Assembly: GCA_029260515.1 (NCBI GenBank)
Contig: JAJDDC010000070.1
Span: 699,770 to 763,769, forward strand
From: Phycisphaerales bacterium
GTDB taxonomy: Bacteria; Planctomycetota; Phycisphaerae; Phycisphaerales; UBA1924
DNA: 64,000 nt
Direction: 5' to 3'
Every line of letters begins with the position of its first letter. Position 1 is the first letter of the stretch. The position numbers and the translations under genes were made by a program. Positions 58,969 through 64,000 of the stretch are shown here, one piece after another. The notes beneath the pieces are model-generated. The model was not told the DNA's origin. It worked only from the letters and a program-made list of their open reading frames with translations, and did not search any database.

Positions 58969-60138
58969 ATGTCCAAAGAGCACAATCGGGTCGAGCTTGA
59001 CCCGCCGGCGACGACGCAGCCCAGGGACGAGCGGGCCGCGCCGCCCGAGCGCCCCGAGCAGCAGCGGGCCAACGACGGGGCGGTGCAGGACCAGCTGGCG
59101 GCGTTGATCCAGGATGTCGCGTGCGAGCCGGTGAGCGACTACGACGCGAAGCTGGTCCGTGAGCTGATGACGGCGGGCCTCAAGCTCATCCCCGACGGGC
59201 GGGACACGGGCGAGCTCAAGCTGATGGCCGCGGCGCTCAAGGAGATGCGGTACGCCTACCGGGTCTTCGGCGAGTATGCCGGCACGCACAAGGTCACGAT
59301 CTTCGGCTCGGCGCGCACGCCCGCCGACCACCCCGACTACCTGGCGGCGGTGGATTTCTCCAAGATCATGGGCGCCTCGGGCTGGATGGTGATCACCGGC
59401 GCGGGCGACGGGATCATGAAGGCGGGGCACGAGGGGCCCGGGCGCGAGGCGAGCTTCGGCGTCGCGATCCGCCTGCCCTTCGAGACGACCGCCAACGAGG
59501 TGATCGCGGGCGACGAGAAGCTCATCCACTTCCGCTACTTCTTCACACGCAAGCTGATGTTCCTGTCTCAGGCGGAGGCGGTTGTCTGCTTCCCGGGCGG
59601 GTTCGGCACCATGGACGAGTGCTTCGAGACGCTCACGCTCGTGCAGACGGGCAAGGCCAGCATCATCCCCATCGTGTTCGTCGAGGGCGAGCCCGAGGAG
59701 GGGCGGACCACCTCGGGCGGCGACCCGGCCATGGCGGTCGCCAACTACTGGGGCGGGTGGGTCGAGTTCATTGAATCACAGCTGCTCAACCGGGGCTGGA
59801 TCAGCCCGGACGACGAGAACCTCTACTACGTCGCCAAGACCCCCAGGGACGCGGCGGACCACGTCCTGGCGTTCTACTCGACGTACCACTCCTCGCGGTA
59901 CGTCCGCGACGATCTGGTCATCCGGATCAAGCGCCCGCTGCCCGACGCGGCGATCGAGACGCTCAACGAGGAGTTCGCGGTGCTGGTGAAATCCGGGCGG
60001 ATCGAGCAGCGCGGACCCCTTCCTATCGAGACGGACCACCTGGAGCTGCCGCGGGTCGTGTTCACACACACGCGGTACAAGTACGGCCTGGTCCGGCGGC
60101 TGATCGATCGGATCAACGAGCTGGGCGCCGACGAATAG
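58969..60138 (+). CDS. LOG-family (TIGR00730-type) nucleotide phosphoribohydrolase-like protein
   Basis: 389 residues. The Rossmann core has VTIFGSARTPADHPDY, GWMVITGAGDGIMKAGHEG and the family signature PGGFGTMDECFETL, with R and E residues expected for cytokinin-riboside-monophosphate hydrolysis. A 100-residue hydrophilic N-terminal part and a C-terminal extension make it longer than the 180-250-residue plant-type enzymes; similar long forms exist in bacteria. It probably cleaves a purine nucleoside monophosphate to base and ribose phosphate. The start codon comes directly after the terminator T-run at 58962-58968, with the ribosome site inside the hairpin. Confidence 0.88.
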   Translation: MSKEHNRVELDPPATTQPRDERAAPPERPEQQRANDGAVQDQLAALIQDVACEPVSDYDAKLVRELMTAGLKLIPDGRDTGELKLMAAALKEMRYAYRVFGEYAGTHKVTIFGSARTPADHPDYLAAVDFSKIMGASGWMVITGAGDGIMKAGHEGPGREASFGVAIRLPFETTANEVIAGDEKLIHFRYFFTRKLMFLSQAEAVVCFPGGFGTMDECFETLTLVQTGKASIIPIVFVEGEPEEGRTTSGGDPAMAVANYWGGWVEFIESQLLNRGWISPDDENLYYVAKTPRDAADHVLAFYSTYHSSRYVRDDLVIRIKRPLPDAAIETLNEEFAVLVKSGRIEQRGPLPIETDHLELPRVVFTHTRYKYGLVRRLIDRINELGADE

Positions 60139-60178
60139 TCGGCGCGTGCGACGCGACCAGACGGGCGGGAACAACCGA

Positions 60179-61303
60179 GTGAAGACCTCCGGGCACGCAA
60201 CCCGACGCCGGGCCCTCGTCGCGATTGCGGCGTGTGTGTTCGTGGTCGCGGCGGTGGGCGGGTGCCGCGGGCGTTGGCGGGCGCGGGCGCCCGAGGCGCC
60301 GGCGGGCGAGGTTGTCGGGGCGCCTCCGGTGACGGCGCCGCTCGAGACCGCCCGCGGCCCCCGCGGTCTGGAGGTCCAGCTCTGGGTCGTGGACGATCTG
60401 GGCGGGCAGGTCGCCGCGGTGCTCGCGGGCCTCGACGAGCCGGCGCTCGCGCTGGACGCGGGGGATGCGCGGCGGTGGCGTGACTCGGGTCTGCGCGTCG
60501 TCGGGTTGCCCGCGGGGCAGGTCGATCACGTCCGGTCACAGCTCCAACTGGCCGCGCCGGTGCGGCGCGAGTGGCTCGGCCAGGTGCTCGCGTGGCGCCC
60601 GGTCGCGCTCGGGCCCGGGCTCGTCGGCGAGCGGCTGATCACCGCGGACGGGCCGGCGCCCATCGACGAGGGACGCCTCCGCCTCATGGCCCGCGCGTGG
60701 GTGCGCCCGCGGATCGTGCCCGGGCACGAGGCTTCGGCGGAGCTTCGCGTCGAGCTTGTGCCCCAGTTCGTCGAGCCCCGGGGCGCGCAGACGCTCTCCG
60801 AGATCGAGTCACGTTTGCGGGGCGAGCTGCCAACCGTCCGCGAGGACGGGCCCGTGCTCGAGCGCCTCGGGCTCGCGGCGTCTCTCGACGGGCGCGAGGC
60901 GCTCATCATCGTTGGCGAGGCCCCCAACGCGGACTGGTCCGAGCAGGCGAGGATCGGCGCCCTCGCGCTCGACCCGATCGACAACGGGCCCACCGGCCCG
61001 CCCGTCTCCGGGCCGTCGGGCGACGAGGGCGGCGTGGCGTCCGCGCCCGACGCGGGATCCGACGCGACCCCGGGGTCGCGCGTCGCGGACCCGTGGGAGG
61101 CGGTGATCGGCGCCGTCGGGCCCGAGGCGCCAGAGGCGCGGACGCTGGGCGAGGCGATGCTCTCGGGTCTGCTCCCCACGCGGATCGACGACGTCGGCGG
61201 GGGGCGCGTGCTGCGCCCCAGGCGGCGGGTGCTGATCGTGCTCGTGCCGCACACGCAAGGCGCGTACACGATCGCGACGACGCCGCCCGGTGGTGGCGGC
61301 TAG
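60179..61303 (+). CDS. Putative lipoprotein of unknown function
   Basis: 374 residues from GTG 60179 (GGGA upstream); GTG 60146 is an alternative. The signal peptide ends VVAAVGGC, a lipobox, with the rest outside the cytoplasm. The mature region has an alpha/beta pattern (EVQLWVVDDLGGQVAAVLAG, VRREWLGQVLAWRPVALG, ASAELRVELVPQFVEPRG) followed by a low-complexity Gly/Pro/Ser/Asp linker around 260-300 and a basic C-terminus, VLRPRRRVLIVLVPHTQG. I recognise no family. It lies 40 bp after the LOG gene and 12 bp before the antiporter gene, so the three are probably one operon. Confidence 0.7.
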   Translation: MKTSGHATRRRALVAIAACVFVVAAVGGCRGRWRARAPEAPAGEVVGAPPVTAPLETARGPRGLEVQLWVVDDLGGQVAAVLAGLDEPALALDAGDARRWRDSGLRVVGLPAGQVDHVRSQLQLAAPVRREWLGQVLAWRPVALGPGLVGERLITADGPAPIDEGRLRLMARAWVRPRIVPGHEASAELRVELVPQFVEPRGAQTLSEIESRLRGELPTVREDGPVLERLGLAASLDGREALIIVGEAPNADWSEQARIGALALDPIDNGPTGPPVSGPSGDEGGVASAPDAGSDATPGSRVADPWEAVIGAVGPEAPEARTLGEAMLSGLLPTRIDDVGGGRVLRPRRRVLIVLVPHTQGAYTIATTPPGGGG

Positions 61304-61315
61304 CCTGACGCCCGC

Positions 61316-62305
61316 GTGAGTGTTCTTGTCGCCATCCTCGCCCTCGCCGCCGGTGTGACGCTGCTTGTCGCCGGCTCCGAGTCCCTCGTCCGGGGGGCGG
61401 CGCACATCGCCCGCCTGCTGGGCCTGCGCCCGTTCGTGATCGGGGTCACCATCGTCGCGTTCGGGACCTCGACGCCCGAGCTGTTCGCCTCGATCGCGTT
61501 CGCGTTGACCGGGCGCCCCGAGGCCGCGGTCACGAATGTCGTGGGCTCGAATATCGCGAACATCGGGCTGATCCTCGGGTTCACGGCCCTGGTGCGCCCG
61601 ATCCCGGTCGAGCGGTCGATACTGCGCCGCGACCTGCCCGTGATGATCGGGATCGGCGCGATCGCCTCGCTCGTGTTCATCGACTACCTGGTCACGAGGC
61701 TCGAGGGCGCGTTCCTTGTCGCGGGGATCGTCGCCTACGTCGCGATGTGCTACCGGTGGGGGCGGTCGGACCCGGACGCGATACGTCTGGAACTGGAGCG
61801 TGAGCGCGAGCACGGGCTCGATCTCGAGGGCGAGGAGAAGCCCTCGCGGGCATGGCTCAACGTGGTGTTCGTGCTCGTGGGGCTGGTGGGCCTGAGCGTG
61901 GGCGGGCGGTTCGTCGTGATGGGCGCCTCGACGCTGGCGACGGCGATGGGCGTCGCGCCCGAGATCGTCAGCCTGACGATGGTCGCGCTGGGAACGTCCT
62001 TGCCCGAACTGGCCGCGTGCCTGGCGGCGGCCAGACGGCGCGAGCCCGAGATCGTCCTGGGCAACGTGATCGGGTCCAACGTGTTCAATCTGCTGTGTGT
62101 CCTGGGCGGTGCGTCGCTGGTGCGTCCTCTGTACGCACCCAACGCGATCTGGACGCACGTGGGAGTGATGCACGTGTTCGTGCTGGGGGCCGCGCTGCTT
62201 CTCGGACCGACCCGGCGACTGGGGCGTGCGGGCGGCGGGGTGCTGTTCGCGGCTTACCTGGCCTACGTGATCCTCGTGTACGTCGCCGAGAATGCCCCCG
62301 GGTAG
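61316..62305 (+). CDS. Calcium/sodium antiporter (CaCA family)
   Basis: 329 residues, about ten membrane helices. Both alpha repeats are present: VAFGTSTPELFASIAFAL followed by NVVGSNIANIGLIL, and VALGTSLPELAACLAA followed by NVIGSNVFNLLCVLGG. The two acidic Glu residues of the GTSxPE motifs bind the cations. A charged cytoplasmic loop (LELEREREHGLDLEGEEKPSR) separates the halves. It matches the YrbG-type branch, exporting Ca2+ in exchange for Na+ or H+. GTG 61316 is taken as start, 12 bp after the lipoprotein gene. Confidence 0.93.
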   Translation: MSVLVAILALAAGVTLLVAGSESLVRGAAHIARLLGLRPFVIGVTIVAFGTSTPELFASIAFALTGRPEAAVTNVVGSNIANIGLILGFTALVRPIPVERSILRRDLPVMIGIGAIASLVFIDYLVTRLEGAFLVAGIVAYVAMCYRWGRSDPDAIRLELEREREHGLDLEGEEKPSRAWLNVVFVLVGLVGLSVGGRFVVMGASTLATAMGVAPEIVSLTMVALGTSLPELAACLAAARRREPEIVLGNVIGSNVFNLLCVLGGASLVRPLYAPNAIWTHVGVMHVFVLGAALLLGPTRRLGRAGGGVLFAAYLAYVILVYVAENAPG

Positions 62306-62375
62306 GACAATCCCGCGTCCGGCCCAAAGCGGGGCGTTATTCGGGTCGATGGCGCCCGCGGAGGCGCGATCAGCC

Positions 62376-63653
62376 ATGCTGCGAGTCCGAACGAACCACG
62401 CCAGACCCGGGATGGAGCTGGCGATGCCGGTGTACCACCCGCGTCGTCACGACACGCTGCTGCTCAAGCCGGGGGTGCACCTGGAGAGCCGGACGATCGC
62501 CCGCCTGCGGGAGATGAACCTGCCGGAGCTGTGGATCAGGTACCCGATGCTCGAGCAGATCTCCGAGTACGTGAACCCGGCGGTGTACGCCGAGCGTGCG
62601 CGCCTGTCGCGTCAGATCGCCGACGCGTTCGATACGTTCAGCACGCACGTGGACGCGGAGCTGGACTTCGTCGAGTTTCGTTCGACGATGAACGACATGA
62701 TCTCGCTGCTCGTCGAGCAGCCCCGCACCGGTATCTACTTGTCTGAGATCGTGGAGTCGGGCCAGCCGATGCTGCGCCACGCGGCCAACGTCGGCTTCAT
62801 CTCCGTGCTCATGGGCCTCAAGCTCGGTTTCTACCTGATGAAGGAACGCTCGCGCCTGGTCGGCACGCACGCCAAGAGCGTCGCGAGCCTCGGCGTCGCG
62901 GGTGTCCTGCACGACATCGGCATGCTCCGCCTCGACGACGACACGCTGCGGCGCTGGAACAAGACGGGCGACGAGGGCGACCCGGCGTGGCGCGAGCACG
63001 TCCAGATCGGCTACAACATGGTGCGGGGCGAGCTGGAGCCCTCCGCGGCGGCCGCGGTCCTGCACCACCACCAGCGGTACGACGGCACGGGATTCCCCGC
63101 GCGCATCACGTTCGGCGGCGACGAGGTCCCGATCTCGGGCTCCGATATCCACGTCTTTGCCCGGATCGTTGCCGCCGCGGAGCTGTTCAACCGCACGAAG
63201 CACCCCGCGTGCTCACCGGGCGCCGAGGCGTTCGACCGCCCGAGCATCCCGACCGTCCGGGCGTTGAAGCTGATGGTCTCCGGGCCGATGCGTCGCTGGG
63301 TTGACCCGGTGGTTCTGCGCGGGCTGATCTCGGTGGTTCCGGCCTACCCGCCGGGCACGGTCGTCCGGCTGAACTCCGGCGTGCGCGCCGTCGTCACGTC
63401 GTGGTCGCCCCTGGACCCGTGCCGCCCCGAGGTCCACGAGATCAACGACACCGGCGAGCGGATCGACACGGCATTGGGCAGCGTGATCGACCTGCGCGAG
63501 GTCCCCGACGAGTACATCGTCGAGGCCGACGGCGAGGATGTCAGTGACGACAACTTCGCGCCCGAGAGTGCTGATGATTTCGATCTGGGCGCGATCGCCA
63601 GGCGGATGGTCAACGCCGCCGAGGACCTCAGGGCGCCGCGCAAGGCCGGCTGA
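62376..63653 (+). CDS. Divergent HD-GYP-like domain protein
   Basis: 425 residues from ATG 62376 (GGAGG upstream); ATG 62349 is possible. The N-terminal 150 residues contain GMELAMPVYHPRRHDTLLLKPG, an opening common in HD-GYP proteins. The phosphohydrolase core follows: LRHAANVG, VAGVLHDIGMLRL and VLHHHQRYDGTGFP. Compared with active c-di-GMP phosphodiesterases (HDIGK, HHExxDGxGYP), Lys is Met, the Glu of HHE is Gln and Tyr is Phe, and the late VxDxY aspartate is Glu. It may bind rather than cleave its nucleotide. The C-terminal 110 residues are a strand-rich part and an acidic tail. It is convergent with the next gene with no space between stops. Confidence 0.78.
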   Translation: MLRVRTNHARPGMELAMPVYHPRRHDTLLLKPGVHLESRTIARLREMNLPELWIRYPMLEQISEYVNPAVYAERARLSRQIADAFDTFSTHVDAELDFVEFRSTMNDMISLLVEQPRTGIYLSEIVESGQPMLRHAANVGFISVLMGLKLGFYLMKERSRLVGTHAKSVASLGVAGVLHDIGMLRLDDDTLRRWNKTGDEGDPAWREHVQIGYNMVRGELEPSAAAAVLHHHQRYDGTGFPARITFGGDEVPISGSDIHVFARIVAAAELFNRTKHPACSPGAEAFDRPSIPTVRALKLMVSGPMRRWVDPVVLRGLISVVPAYPPGTVVRLNSGVRAVVTSWSPLDPCRPEVHEINDTGERIDTALGSVIDLREVPDEYIVEADGEDVSDDNFAPESADDFDLGAIARRMVNAAEDLRAPRKAG

Positions 63654-64000
63654 CTACTCGTTCGATGTCTCGACAGCCGCGTCGTCGGCCTCCGCGGCGG
63701 GCGCCTGTGTCTCGTCGGCCTCGGTCTGGCTCTCGACCTCCGCGACGCTCGCAGTTTCGGTTTCCGTTCCGTCCGAGGTGGTCTCGGTCTCCGAGCCGTC
63801 CTTCGACGCGTCGGCGCCCTCGGTCCCGCCCCGCGCCGGCTGCTGCGAGCCGGGGGCGCGGCGCATCGACGGCGTCGGTCCCCGCGGCGCCTGCGCCTTG
63901 CCGTCCTCCCCGATCGTGTACCCCAGCTCGACCAGCCGGTCGTTGTCCCACTCGCCCGCGATGACCTCGCCCGGACCCGGGCGGCGGACGAGCACGCGGT
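63654..64000 (-). CDS. C-terminal part of a gene cut by the window edge
   Basis: The last 115 or so codons of a minus-strand gene that continues past 64000. It starts in the window with LVRRPGPGEVIAGEWDNDRLVELGYTIGEDGK, which could be the end of a folded domain, then turns into a low-complexity acidic tail rich in Thr, Ser, Glu, Asp and Ala, ending AAVETSNE. No family can be named from this part. Confidence 0.6.
   Translation of the reverse strand, partial: RVLVRRPGPGEVIAGEWDNDRLVELGYTIGEDGKAQAPRGPTPSMRRAPGSQQPARGGTEGADASKDGSETETTSDGTETETASVAEVESQTEADETQAPAAEADDAAVETSNE

Overview
The window looks like a chromosome segment of a planctomycete of the Phycisphaerae/Phycisphaerales type. The evidence is the very high G+C content, many exported proteins ending in a Cys-flanked tail of two repeats close to ADLAEPFGxxDFSDVxxFLxAFG followed by GCP-stop (I recall this from the databases as a 'GC-type dockerin'), PEP-CTERM-like tails ending in RRRR, pseudopilin-type proteins, and peptidoglycan recycling genes. 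This assignment is inference from gene content. I see no insertion sequence, prophage, CRISPR array or rRNA operon.

Layout. 0-0.3 kb: 3' part of the tmRNA gene (ssrA). 0.4-16.7 kb: an exported-protein region with a sialidase-like propeller, two PEP-CTERM-type proteins, a HAF-repeat protein, a vanadium-haloperoxidase-like enzyme, a choice-of-anchor B protein, a PstS-like dockerin protein and a pseudopilin. Two adjacent genes here (3.4-5.4 kb) are frameshifted, one by an 8-bp tandem duplication and one by an apparent one-base loss. 17.2-33.2 kb: mostly core metabolism, namely glycogen debranching enzyme, guaB coupled to a sulfotransferase, ychF, a glycosyltransferase, tRNA-Arg(CCT), anmK-murQ, a fibro-slime protein, murA, an hpf-ptsN-HPr cluster, a DUF502 protein and tRNA-Ile(GAT). 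33.2-43.8 kb: one long minus-strand run with a two-component system, a VIT/VWA protein, an MFS exporter, gamma-glutamyltransferase and a glutamate-cysteine-ligase-like protein fused to CBS domains. 44-48.3 kb: heme oxygenase behind a Fur-like operator, a dicarboxylate symporter and an ABC exporter. 48.5-58.9 kb: a second exported cluster on the plus strand (M14 carboxypeptidase, amidotransferase-fold protein, di-heme peroxidase, a large repeat protein, a coiled-coil protein and a mini-dockerin protein). 59-64 kb: LOG-family protein, lipoprotein, Ca/Na antiporter, divergent HD-GYP-like protein and a truncated gene at the right edge.

How the parts work together. Ten proteins of unrelated function share the same C-terminal module, so the two flanking regions look like clients of one common surface-anchoring or sorting route whose receptor is not in this window. 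The central genes give precursor supply and recycling for the cell wall (murA, anmK, murQ), nitrogen/carbon PTS-type regulation (ptsN, HPr, hpf), gamma-glutamyl thiol metabolism (GCL-like plus GGT) and iron/heme handling. The most informative regulatory DNA is a promoter/operator pair in front of heme oxygenase, a double set of 11-bp-spaced TGTCAC repeats in front of the VIT/VWA gene, and an intrinsic terminator whose 3' arm is also the ribosome binding site of the LOG gene.
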